64,000 bases of DNA from Cyclina sinensis. Its lineage: Eukaryota; Mollusca; Bivalvia; Venerida; Veneridae. The notes below the pieces were generated by a model. The model saw only the letters and a program-made list of their open reading frames with translations. It had not been told where the DNA came from and ran no database searches. Location of the stretch: assembly GCA_012932295.1 (NCBI GenBank), contig JAAONU010000001.1, positions 59,493,693-59,557,692 of the forward strand. The letters are read 5' to 3'. Every line of letters begins with the position of its first letter. The first letter of the stretch is position 1. Shown here in pieces: positions 45,908 to 56,455 of this stretch. The translations under genes were made by a program, and so were the position numbers.

Positions 45908-46813
45908 TTAAGTTGTTTCCTCACCATTTACATCTTGAAGACCAGGAGCTGCTTCTTTACAGAAGATTGTTAGGTGGTCAGATTTTTGGTTACAGTATCC
46001 ACATGGCTTTTCGACTTTTAATGCTGCACAGTGCAGTTCATGATGGTACTTTTTGCTGCCACATTTGTCACAGTTAAATTTCAAGTTCTGATAATAATTT
46101 TGTTCTTGCCATGACCGACCAGATGGATTGATGTACAGGAACAATTCACTGATATAACTTGATAAGCTGGTTATGTCATCTAAACTTTTCCTGTACAGGT
46201 CTTCACTGTTAGAAATGATAAGCTCATTATCCTCTTTTTCTTCTTGAAGTTGCGAATTTAGGTCTTCAATTTGTTTTTGTAATTTTTCAATTTCCTCATG
46301 ATCAAAATTCCTTGTTATAATTGGCTCTTCATGCACATTCTCATATTTTTTAATCATTCTTTGTAATTCCATTATTGTCCTTTTCATTTCATGGTTTTCC
46401 TTCTGAAGAATTTCTGTTTTAAGAGTTTGGAGATTTGAACTGGTCTTACACATTTTCCTTAATTCTAAACTGTCTACACAGCTATATGGCATAATTGAAC
46501 AAATATAGTCTTTTTCTATATTTTCCTCCTGATTAGATGGTTCTTGTACTTCTTTACGAGGCATAGTACAACTTGAAGCCATTCTGTTTCTAGACAGATC
46601 AGTTCTGCAGAACTCTGCTAAATGATTGTAACATCTACATTTGTAACAACGCCTGTTCATAGCCTTACAGAAATGCTTATAAACATACCTCACACCACAG
46701 CGACCACATTGTTGAGAGTCAAACCTCTGCAGCATTGAAGGACAGAAATTTGCAAACCTTGTCCTAGTAAATGGAAGCTTTCTGTTGGTAAGAATATTTG
46801 GTCTGTACTCCAT
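45908..46813 (-). CDS. Gag-like protein with two zinc-knuckle pairs and a coiled coil
   Basis: A 301-residue ORF filling nearly the whole internal region: 135 nt leader from the 5' LTR, 36 nt from stop to the 3' LTR. The basic N terminus (MEYRPNILTNRKLP...) leads to a Cys/His module at about 36-69: CGRC...HFC, then CYKCRCYNHLAEFC, the latter a canonical CX2CX4HX4C knuckle. Residues about 127-205 are strongly heptad-like (LQTLKTEILQKENHEMKR..., IEKLQKQIEDLNSQLQEE), a coiled coil. A second Cys/His module at 248-285 (CDKCG...HC, CGYC...DHLTIFC) aligns with the first, so the protein has duplicated modules at both ends. Paired knuckles of this type occur in gag nucleocapsids, suggesting RNA binding and particle assembly. 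No recognisable capsid domain is seen. Alternatives are a captured host zinc-finger gene or a retroelement accessory ORF. Confidence 0.7.
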   Translation of the reverse strand: MEYRPNILTNRKLPFTRTRFANFCPSMLQRFDSQQCGRCGVRYVYKHFCKAMNRRCYKCRCYNHLAEFCRTDLSRNRMASSCTMPRKEVQEPSNQEENIEKDYICSIMPYSCVDSLELRKMCKTSSNLQTLKTEILQKENHEMKRTIMELQRMIKKYENVHEEPIITRNFDHEEIEKLQKQIEDLNSQLQEEKEDNELIISNSEDLYRKSLDDITSLSSYISELFLYINPSGRSWQEQNYYQNLKFNCDKCGSKKYHHELHCAALKVEKPCGYCNQKSDHLTIFCKEAAPGLQDVNGEETT

Positions 46814-46948
46814 CAGCTATCTCCTCGTAACTGGATCAAAAGTTGCTTGTTTTTCGTTGATTAGGGGAATCTTCTCGCTTCTATGCTGGCAGGGTCGACC
46901 AAGAAAGTGACAGCAGGAAAGTGCTGTCCCCGGCAATCTCCACCAAAA

Positions 46949-47818
46949 TATTATGATCGGTAATTTGTTGTGAGGTTTTTCTTGGCGATATATTTGTTGT
47001 CGTTTTGGTTGACAAATGGATGTTTAATTACAAAACTGTCTGAATAATGTTTTTCAAATTTTATTTACTTGTTAACAAGATAACATTTCCATAGTTCTAA
47101 CACAATAGTCCATAAATACTTCAACATGAACTGTTATTTAATTTAATTCATAAGTTTTTAAGTCACAAAGTTATTAATCTATATATTTTCTTCTGACACA
47201 AAGTAGTTTTTCTTTTCACAAAGTTCTCTCTAAAATTTATCCAACACCAAGTAGTTTTTCTCTTATGAAATTTAAATGTCTCTCCGTTTAAAAATGATTT
47301 GTTGCTTCTTTTATAGTGTATACCTCTAATCTGGCATTAACACCTAAAAAATACTCATGTGTCAAGGATTATTAAAATACTGATTACTAATCTAGTTAGG
47401 AATGAATTCATTTTTGCTTTTTTTTCTAATATAAAAGATTATTATGTATTCATTTCCTAATCAGACCTCAGCACATGGTGTCAACATTTGAAGTAAAAAT
47501 GGCTTTAAAAACATTAACATTCTAGACAGATTACACTGAAGGTGCTAATAGAAAGCCAGATGACAAAAACAACACATTAACAGATTATTGAGCTACCTTT
47601 CTTCTCAAAAAATAACTGAGCTCAAATAATGTTGATTTTCAAAATTGATAGAAGTTTAATATTGTAAAATAAAATTAATATTTTCACATTCCTTATTAAT
47701 CAACTATTCTATTAACAATAAATTTGACAATGAAAAGTTAAAATTCACAACAATTATATTTAAAATTCTGTGTTATGATGCTTTAAGATATTGTTTTAAA
47801 AAAATGTGCATCATGATA
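46949..47818 (-). repeat. LTR (5' LTR in element orientation)
   Basis: The second 870-bp copy, the same length and sequence as 45002-45871 by eye. In element orientation it precedes the candidate primer-binding site and the gag-like ORF, so it would carry the active promoter. Confidence 0.8.
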
Positions 47819-47825
47819 CTACTAA

Positions 47826-48015
47826 GCAAAATTAAGGTAAAACAACACTGACAATACTGCTATACAACATTATGGTAAAGCAACTTTGACAATAATACTG
47901 AACAACATAATGGTACAACACTGACAATAATACTAAATAACATAATGGTGACATAACACTGACCATAATGCAAAACAACATTACAGTCAAACAACACTGA
48001 AATTAATAGTAAGCA
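47826..48015 (+). repeat. Short ~37-bp tandem repeat
   Basis: Four to five degenerate units of AACAACATAATGGTAAA and ACAACACTGACAATAATACT, directly right of the LTR element. Confidence 0.7.
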
Positions 48016-48039
48016 GCAACTGCAACTACTTTCTTTTGC

Positions 48040-48569
48040 ACACTAAATATCTAAACTCCAGGCCTTGTGGTTTCTGTCAAGAAGATTTTAAAAGTTTTTA
48101 CCTATGTCAGTCTACATAAAACCATGACCCCTGGGGTGGGATCAGTTTTGATTTTCAGCCTTGGTGACCTTAACCCCAGAGATCTAAAATCCAACTCAAG
48201 GGCAGAATCTGATGTCCATGGTACATACAAACCAAGTATCTAAGATATTGGTCAATAAATGAAGACTCTAAGAGGAAAGGCCATTTATGACCCCAAAGTC
48301 ATAATATGAACAAATTTTGTAGAGGACTTCTAGGTGATCCTTTATGCCAAATATCAAACCCACAGGCATAGTAGTTTCAGAAAAGAAGAGTTTTGAAGTT
48401 TTCCCCATAAAAGCCTATGTGAAATCATGTTGCAGCTGGGACGGGGCCAATTTGACCTTGGGGTCATATTCTGAATAAATTTGGTAGAAGTCTATTCAAC
48501 TATGATGACAACAGACAGCCAACGATCCTTTTAATAGGCTCACGTGAGCACTATGTGCTCAGGTGAGCA
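48040..48569 (+). mobile_element. 5'-truncated AAGAGGGCC-family element
   Basis: It starts inside a GC-core unit (ACTAAATATCTAAACTCCAGGCCTTGTGGTTTC), has about three diverged units and ends in a 3' hairpin (GGCTCACGTGAGCACTATGTGCTCAGGTGAGC, 48537-48568). The GGGCCATGATGGCCC start is missing. Confidence 0.7.
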
Positions 48570-48960
48570 AAGAACTTAGAGATATTATTTTTCTGTACGG
48601 AAAATTGCCAGTATTATATTCCTATATGTACAATTGGAGCGGGGTTAGTGTTATCCAATATTATGTAATTCTATGTTTTGATTGGCTGTTAGAAGATCCG
48701 ATTATTGCCGAAGCATTACGTAGTTTTACGATGTACTACCTGTTGAATCAATTTGCGAAGTCGTGTTATTCCGGAAATCTTCGGACAGAATTACGGACAG
48801 AATCACGTGACTGTCTGGTAATATTGTGTAGGAACATTGAATGTTATTATTTTGAAATCTATTAATAGTAACAAGTCACTGATAAGAGATACAGGTAACT
48901 TTTTGAAGGCTGGCAAAAATATGGCGGTTGATAAAAAATGCAAAACATAGTAATTTTGTA
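48570..48960. promoter_or_regulatory. Promoter-like patch with ETS, CCAAT, E-box and YY1-like motifs
   Basis: It contains ATTGGCT (48683), TTCCGGAAATC (48769), TCACGTGAC (48802) and ATATGGCGGTTG (48919) within 250 bp of otherwise AT-rich DNA. The plus-strand 100-codon frame at 48563-48865 covers the region but begins in the preceding element's tail and resembles no family I know. A promoter of an unannotated transcript or a small transposon are both possible. Confidence 0.22.
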
Positions 48961-50616
48961 ATTACAGTTACAGAGTCATTTTTCTTCAAACAATTCAATA
49001 TTTTATATCATTTAAAAGGTTTGTAAACTCATATTTTACACATATAAAAATGATTTTCAAAACTGTTCACTTTCTTGTTTGTAAATGGTTAAACTTAGTG
49101 CATCTTAGCTGCTAGAAAAATGCTGAAAAAATGCTGAAACGACAGGACTGGTATAAATTAGTTTAGTTTTCTTTTTTAAAAGCGAAAATTCAGAATCTGC
49201 TTATATTCTCAAAATATGATTTTAAAGAGCTTTCAAATGATGTAAAATGATTCAATGTTTTTGTTTAATGTTTTCAAATAATAAAATTCGGCTCACAAGG
49301 AAAAAAGACATCTAAAGTTAAAAACTCTGTCTGGGTCCCATGGTACTTTGCCTGGACAGTGACTGTTCCTCACCTGGTCTTTAATATGTTGAATTATATC
49401 AAAGTAATCAAAGCATGGTCATGATTTATTATCATAATTGATATTACAAGTATATTTGTTATCTATTCAAGCAAGTTTGTTATTCTGTTCAAGCATGTTA
49501 TTCCATGAAATTCATGTTATTTTGTTACTTAACGAAACAAACATTGTTTCAGTATCATAATTATCACCATAAACATCAAGAGATATATGGAAATAAAAGT
49601 TTAAACAAATATGTTGTTGTTGTTCTTCAAAAATGGGCATTACCTTAGTTACAATTTGTCTGAACAGACAGGTCTTCAATTTAAAGATATTTATTGAATT
49701 TCTTTTTATTAGCATCTGCAAACAAAATAGAGTGCTGTAGCTTAAGGTTCCTTAAAAATACAATAAAACCGTACAATCACATGGACTCAAGTCCATTTGA
49801 ATTTTCCTTGTTATTTTTATGTGCAAATATGTTCGGCTAATTTATCATATAAGAATTTACAAATATTTGAAAGACTCTTCTTTTGTATAAAATATACAAA
49901 TGGAATATCATAAAAATGTATTAATCTGCTGGCAAGTATCTTTCTAGCTGGTTTCCATACTAAATGATAGACTTTCTCTGGTATTTCATTGTAAAATGTA
50001 AATATCCATTATAACATTTATAAAACATACAATTATTATGTGGTATACCACAATAATATCATTACTCTTCCAGGAAATTTCAGTATTCTGATTGGTCAAT
50101 GGTCCTTAATAAAGCACACCCTAAAAGTATTCCATTTTCTATCCAATCATGTAAATGGGAATGAAATTGAATGAATTATTACCCTCTGTTAAGAATTATA
50201 AGTACAAAAGATAAACTGAAAACACTATTACTAGTCTTCATACAGAGAGTTGATGTTGTATAATTTTGGGTTGGGTAGCCTTTTATTCCAAATTAATTCT
50301 TTCTGGGTGTCCTAATAAACAGACAATCTTCTTTAAATTATCAATTTTTTATTATTTTATAGCAAATAAGCCAATATAATAGACATGCATTATCATGCTT
50401 TAATTGTAGGTTACAGCCTTGTAAACTAAAATTGATATTTTTTGACACAGTATATGTGGATATGAAATGTAGGCCACTTATATATCTACATAATATAATA
50501 CCACTTTCAAAAGTTAATCACATATATCATACAGTAGCTAAAAACACTAATGGTATCAACAAAGAAAATTTCCTTTTAAGAAAGAACAATTTAGAGGCTG
50601 CCTCTATAGTCCAGTG
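48961..50616. other. AT-rich stretch, no gene seen
   Basis: No ORF with family features (49512 minus is AT-rich noise), no element ends. Confidence 0.5.
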
Positions 50617-51020
50617 TAACCCCGAAAAATCCACTTGTCCAGAGCTGGGTTTCAGCTCGGGTATCTTCAATTACTAAGCCAACACTCTACCACGTTGCCA
50701 CAAAAGCTATCTGATAGGCAAGGGAGGAAGCAGAAGTGCCATATTATACCTCTGCTACATACACCCCTTCGTTCTCAGAATTTGTCCTCGAATTCTTGGA
50801 GTACTGAATGTGGGACTTTCATGGGTGTCATCACATCTACCTGTGAGTTATTTACGTTGGGCACCAAATATAACCCAGAAAAATCCACTTGTCCTGAGCT
50901 GGGTTAAAATTGAACTCAGGTATCTTCAATTACTAAATGAACACTCTAAAATGTTGCTATAAAAGCTGACTGAAAGGTAAGTGTGTAGAAGTGTTGTATT
51001 ATACCTCTGCTACACAAGCT
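50617..51020 (+). repeat. Direct repeat of a ~145-bp segment (50617-50755 and 50870-51015)
   Basis: Both copies contain AAAATCCACTTGTCC-GAGCTGGGTT, GGTATCTTCAATTACTAA, CACTCTA, GTTGC-A-AAAAGCT and ATTATACCTCTGCTACA. The line CTCGGGTATCTTCAATTACTAAG resembles a degraded reverse-oriented tRNA-type head, so an old SINE is possible. The frames at 50432 and 50635 are translations across it. Confidence 0.7.
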
Positions 51021-53312
51021 GCTGAAGCTGATTATAAAAGTCAAACTTCTGATCCTGTAACCATTCAATTATTTAAGGTCGACTTGACTATTCCTGTTTT
51101 TACATTTTTTCTCTGGCCTTGTTCTGTGGAATGTGACTGTCATAAGTGAAAGTTCTTAAATTCTGGACTATTTTAAAAAGGTGGCTTTATTGCAGGGAAG
51201 GTGGTGTTTAACAAAAAGGAAATATTTAAGGTTTTTCTCACAAACAGGCTACTCAAACAGAGTGGCTAACTGTGCATGGAATCCTGAGCACACACATATT
51301 TCCACCTTTCCAAAAATACAGCAGAGGTGAACTATTAATAATCAAACAGAAATTGCTTATAATTGGCACCTCAGTTCTGTCTGCTTATTGTGTTCAATAT
51401 TTATAGATTTTTATGAGTTTTCTTACAGACTTTTTACAACCTGTCTGATCTCTAATTAGAGAGATATGAAAAGAATGGGAAAATCTAGGTCCCTTCTGAA
51501 CTTTTACCAGCCAGTCAATTCATAGCCTGGCTACAAAACCTGCTTGATAATTATCCTTTATTGTAATTCAGAACATGAAAATTTATTTCTTATTTTACTC
51601 TTTAATCTACAAACTGCAATTATTTTAACTTCTGTTACCAGTGTTATCTTAATAAGCACACCAATGCAGTCTCACTGAGATCTGTATTGTTTGTTATTAG
51701 CTAAGAAAATTTTGATGGGAACACTTAGAAACAGTAATGTCAAGATAGAAAGGTAGAACAATATTTTCTAGAGTTTTAACAAGCAGGGTAAAATGATAAG
51801 TTACACTGACACCCATTGGTAGCCACCAGTTTGCTAAACATGTTATAAACTCCAAGCATTAAAGTGATGCTGCATCTTGCTAAGAAAACTGGATGTGTTG
51901 CAAATAGATGAATTGGACTTGGAAACATCATACAAGTCATGAAAGAATGTATGATCACAAATTTAATCACCAGTTGCCATTGACAACTGACTCAGTTTTT
52001 CTGAGCAAAATGAAATTACAAAATAAAACAAAGAAATATCTGATAAGATAACAGCCACTTTAAAACACAAACACTCTTTCTACATAATTATGTAGACAGA
52101 AGCACAGTGAGATCAATAATTAAAAGACCACTCTTAGTTGAAACAGGAAATTAACTCTATAAATTAAAGTTTATGAAGAGAGCCAGCCAGTCTACCTATA
52201 CACTATCAGTATTTGTATAGACATTATAGATAGAGATGCCACTAGTTCAATGATCAGACAAGACATATTATCTGACAAATGTTTCCAATTACTTCTGCAA
52301 ATAGGTCTAGTGCCAATGTAATCACTCATTATGCCAATTTGATGGTCATTTCTCATACTGCACCCTGTCTACCTGTGTCAGAAACAGTACAAGGAACTAC
52401 TGTCATACTAACATGTTAATAATAAATGCAATTTGAATATTTCATCATTTGTAACATTTTTCTTGAATTTTCTAGATGATCTAACACAATCTTAAGTTTT
52501 AAGATAACATGTTTTATATCCTAAATTATTCATCATGTTAAGTTTAACATTTGAAAATCTTTTGTTTGAAATCAAAGATAACTATTTGTTACCATAAAAA
52601 ATATTTAGATATTTGTAAAAACAACAACAACAACAAAAACAAATATTTCAGTAAGACTAGCGAATGCCCAAACATATATTTAATTTCCAACACTTAACAA
52701 AATATTCTTGACATACAATGATGATGATTGCTAAATAACTATGAAAACATAACAGACATTGCTATTTAATGAAAATATTTTATCACCTACAAATAATAAT
52801 TGGTCTATTTTTTGTCTACTTATTTACCTCTTTTAATGCAGACTTAATAAGAATTAATGAAAAACAGAACAGTCAAAATTTCAATAATGGAGGGACCTCT
52901 AGGTCCATGTCCTGACCTTTATGGACAGTTGCAGAATTCAACTTACTATGTGAAATTTATCAAGACTTTAATAATACATGTACTATTTGGCCAGCTGATG
53001 GCATGTTAATGATATTTAAGTTATGGAGTCAACTGTTCCATTTCTAGCAATTGAAGAGCAGTAACTCCCATGTGTCTTTAGAAGTCTAAGAAAAACAGTT
53101 TACTGCAAATATAATGTATGAACAAATTTGTAAAGAAAGGATGACTAAGGATGGCCTTATATTGCTCAGCTGAGAACCACTGCATATTTTGAATGGGTTT
53201 TCCTTGCTTTAATTTCAGAAAATAGAATATAGGTCTGCATGTCAACAGGTAAACATGGTTTAAAGGAATTTCATTAAGGGCCACATTACAAAATTTCTGT
53301 AAAATTATTTTG
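51021..53312. other. AT-rich stretch, no gene seen
   Basis: A short (ACA)n run lies at 52620-52640, and a degenerate AGGATGGCCTTATATTGCTCAGCTGAG (53139) is the eroded start of a GGGCCATGATG element. Frames at 51776 and 53078 on the minus strand have no family features. Confidence 0.45.
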
Positions 53313-54979
53313 ACAAGAGCCATGTTGATATAGCCATCCCCTGCGGTATGTGTCTGCTTAGTTAACATTCATTTGCACAACACTCCTCCCCAGTGATATC
53401 TATCAACCTATGAACTTTCAAGTTGATATCTCAAACACTTTTCCTGTTATGCTCTGGACAAAAATTATGCATGAAAAATTAAAAGAACAATAACTCAAAA
53501 ATTATGAAGGGCAGAGATATCATTCTTCTGCACTGCACTCTTCTTCAGTGAGATCTATCCAGTGATGAAGTTTCAAGTTGATATCTCATATACTTTTCGA
53601 GTTATGCTCCCGACAAAAATTAAGCATGAAAAATAACAAAGAAAGGTAACTCAAACAAGAGGACCATGATGGCCCTAGATCGCTCACCTAAATACTTTGC
53701 CTTTGGGTCTGCTATTGAGCTAACATCAAAATATATATATGAATACAAGTGACCCCCAGGGTAGGGCCAAATTTCACTCAAGGGGCATAATTTGAACAAA
53801 ATTGGTTAATGACCTCTAACTGATGCTCCATTAAAAATACGGTATCTAAGTTCTAGGCTATGTGGTTTCAGACAAGAGTTTTTTTTCAAGTTTTGCCTAT
53901 ATAAGCCTAGGCAACATCAACTGACCCCCGGGGCATGGCCAAATTTGACCTAAAGGGCATAATTTGAACAAACCTATTAGAGGTCTACTAGACAATGCTA
54001 CATACCAAATCTTAAGGCTAAGGCCCTTGTTGTTTCAGAGAAGAAGATTTTCAAAGTTTTCCCTATATAAGCCTATGTAAAATCAATTGACCCCTGGTGT
54101 GGGGCAAAATTTGACCCCAGGGGCAGAATTTGAATAAACTTGGTAGAGGTCCACTAGACAATGTTACATACCAAATCTTAAGGTTCAGGGCATTGTGGTT
54201 TCACACAAGAAGATTTTTTAAGTTTTTCCTATATGAGCCTATGTAAAACCAATGACCCTGGGGTGGAGCCAAATTTGACCCCTGAAGTATAATTTGAACA
54301 AACTTGGTTAAAGTCCACTAGACAATGCTACATATCAAATCTTAAGGCTCAGGGCCTTGTGGTTTCAGACAAGAAGATTTTTTAAAGTTTTTCACTATAT
54401 AAGCCTATGTAAAATCAATTGATCCCCGGGCCAGGGCCAAATTTGACCCAAGGGGTATAGTCTGAACAAACTTGATAGAGGTCCACTAGACAATGCTACA
54501 CATCAAATCTTAAGGCTCAGGGCCTTGTGTTTTCAGAAAAGAAGATTTTCAAAGTTTTTCCTTACAGTTGCCATACCAACCAGAGTTCATGATGGAATTG
54601 AATTCTTTTAACAACTTTGGTAGATGTTCATGCAAGGAATATCCTAAGCATGTTTCGTCAATGTTGGCTTAGAGGTTTAGGAGGAGATGTTGTTCAAGTC
54701 AAATTGTTGACGACGCTAGATGCACACCGGACAATCAATGATCCCAAAAGCTCACCCTGAGCATTGCTCAGGTGAGCTAGAAATATGAAGGGTAGAGGTA
54801 TTATTCTTGTGCACTGCATTCCTCCTCAATGAGATCTATCCACCTATGAAGTTTCAAATTGTTATCTCAAATACTTTTTGAGTTATGCTGTGGACCAAAA
54901 TGTGGGACGGAAGGACAGACAGAAGGAAGGATGAAGACTTTAACCACATCCCCATCTGCCTTTTCGGCAGGGGATAAAA
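53313..54979 (+). mobile_element. ATCCCCTGC-type element, split by a nested element
   Basis: It starts ACAAGAGCCATGTTGATATAGCCATCCCCTGC and ends CATCCCCATCTGCCTTTTCGGCAGGGGATAAAA. ATCCCCTGC and GCAGGGGAT are exact inverses, and the right one is part of a hairpin. About three units (ATTATGAAGGGCAGAGATAT, CACTGCACTCTTCTTCAGTGAGATCTATCCA, GAAGTTTCAAGTTGATATCTC, TTTTCGAGTTATGCTC) precede a GGACGGAAGGACAGACAG tract (54904). One unit is interrupted by 53657-54779. Confidence 0.75.
53657..54779 (+). mobile_element. AAGAGGGCC-family element nested in another element
   Basis: After CAAAC it opens AAGAGGACCATGATGGCCC, then GCTCACCTAAA. Five GC-core units of ~155-165 bp follow, then TTGTTGACGACG, and a near-perfect 3' hairpin AGCTCACCCTGAGCATTGCTCAGGTGAGCT (54749-54779). 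It interrupts the ATTATGAAGGGCAGAG unit of its host element. Confidence 0.85.
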
Positions 54980-55092
54980 ATGTGCCAGTACCTTCTATGG
55001 AGAAAATTTTCAGTTTTCCATATAGTCAAAAAGTCAAAACAGGCCAGCTATTATTATTTTTTAAGAGACCAAAATGGCTTGAAGGAATCTGA

Positions 55093-56455
55093 ACAAGGGG
55101 GCCATAGGCCCCAAAGCGCTCACCTGAGGACAAACTGTTATTAGTGTGGAAGCTATCATTATTTCTTGTAAATCTAAGCTCTTCCCTTTGAAGCTTCAAA
55201 GGATACTTTTCTTATAAGTTTTTACTATATGCAAATAATGAATATCTATGACCCCGGGGAGGCCCAATTTTTACCCCGGATATTATTTGTACAAACTTTG
55301 AACAGGTTCAATAGACAATATTTCATGCCAAATAATTAAGCTTAAGGCTTTGTCATTTCAGTGGAGAAAAATTTTTACTATATACATATATGGAAAATCT
55401 ATGACCCCCTGGGACGGGGCCGATTTTAGCACTAGGGGCATAATTTGAACAACTTTCATAGAAGACCTATAGATGATGTCATATACCAAATATCAAAGCT
55501 CTAGCCTTTGTCATTTCAGAGGAGAAGATTTTTTAAGTTTTTACTATATGTACATATAAGGAAAACCTATGACCCCCTGGGGCCGGGCAATTTTTATAAT
55601 AATAAGCACTAGGGGCATAATTTGAACAACTTTGGTAGAGGACCTATAGATGATATCATATACCAAATATCAAAGCTCTAGCCTTTGTCATTTCAGAGGA
55701 GAAGATTTTTAAAGTTTTTACTATATACATAGAAGGAAAACCTATGACTCCCTGGGACCGGGCAATTTTAGCACTAGGGACATAATTTGAACAACTTTGG
55801 TAGAGGACCTATAGATGATATCATATACCAAATATCAAATCTCTAGCCTTTGTCATTTCAGAGGAGAAGATTTTTAAGTTTTTACTATATACATATAAGG
55901 AAAACCTATGACTCCCTGGGGGGGCCAATTTTGAGACTAGGGGCATAATTTAAACAACTTTCATAGAGGACCTATAGATGATGTCATATACCAAATATCA
56001 AAGCTCTAGCCTTTGTCATTTCAGAGGAGAAGATTTTTTAAGTTTTTACTATATACATATAATAAGGAAAACCTATGACCCCCTGGGGCGGGGCCAATTT
56101 TGGCACTAGGGGCATAATTTGAACAACTTTGGTAGAAGACCTATAGATGATGTCATATACCAAATATCAAAGCTCTTGGCCTTGTACTTTCTGACAAGAA
56201 GATTTTTTTTAAAATTGCATTTTTGAAACTTCTTTTTTGGCCCTGTGACCTACTTATGCAACAGTCCACAGCCATTTGAACAACTTTGAAAGGGGACCAC
56301 CCAAGGATCATTCCTGTGTAGTTTGGTTAATGTGCAGTCATTGGTTTCAGAGGAGATGTTGTTTTTATGAAATTGTTGACGACGGACGACACACGACGAC
56401 AGACGCAGGGGGATCACAAAAGCTCACCATGAGCCCATTGTGCTCAGGTATGCTA
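55093..56455 (+). mobile_element. AAGGGGGCC-family element with ~170-bp units
   Basis: After GAAC it begins AAGGGGGCCATAGGCCCC, then GCGCTCACCTGAGG. Six units follow (CTATGACCCCCTGGG-CGGGGCC, CACTAGGGGCATAATTTGAAC, GAGGACCTATAGATGATGTC, CATATACCAAATATCAAAGC, CTAGCCTTTGTCATTTCAGA), unusually similar to each other, suggesting recent unit homogenisation. A GACGACGGACGACACACGACG tract lies at 56378-56405, and the 3' hairpin at 56421-56454 (CTCACCATGAGC...GTGCTCAGGTATGC). The frame 56276-56485 is spurious. Confidence 0.85.

Larger units (their letters stand above)
45002..47819 (-). mobile_element. Compact LTR element with a single gag-like ORF
   Basis: Two 870-bp direct repeats (45002-45871, 46949-47818) flank a 1077-bp internal region. 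I find no difference between them by eye. TACTAA occurs just outside both ends (44996-45001 and 47820-47825), separated by one base on the right, as a probable target duplication. On the minus strand the internal region begins with TTTTGGTGGAGATTGCCGGGG, a plausible tRNA primer-binding site starting at TGG. It ends in GCGGAGGAAT, a purine-rich tract beside the 3' repeat. The only ORF is the 301-codon gag-like frame; protease, reverse transcriptase, RNase H and integrase are absent. LTR ends are TATCATGAT...ATCATAATA rather than TG...CA. The structure resembles the gag-only terminal-repeat elements (TR-GAG) described in plants. Confidence 0.75.

Noticed and set aside
48563..48865. 100-codon plus-strand ORF as a gene
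   Set aside because: Its start lies at the tail of a transposon and the protein shows no recognisable motif; the region is better described as promoter-like DNA.
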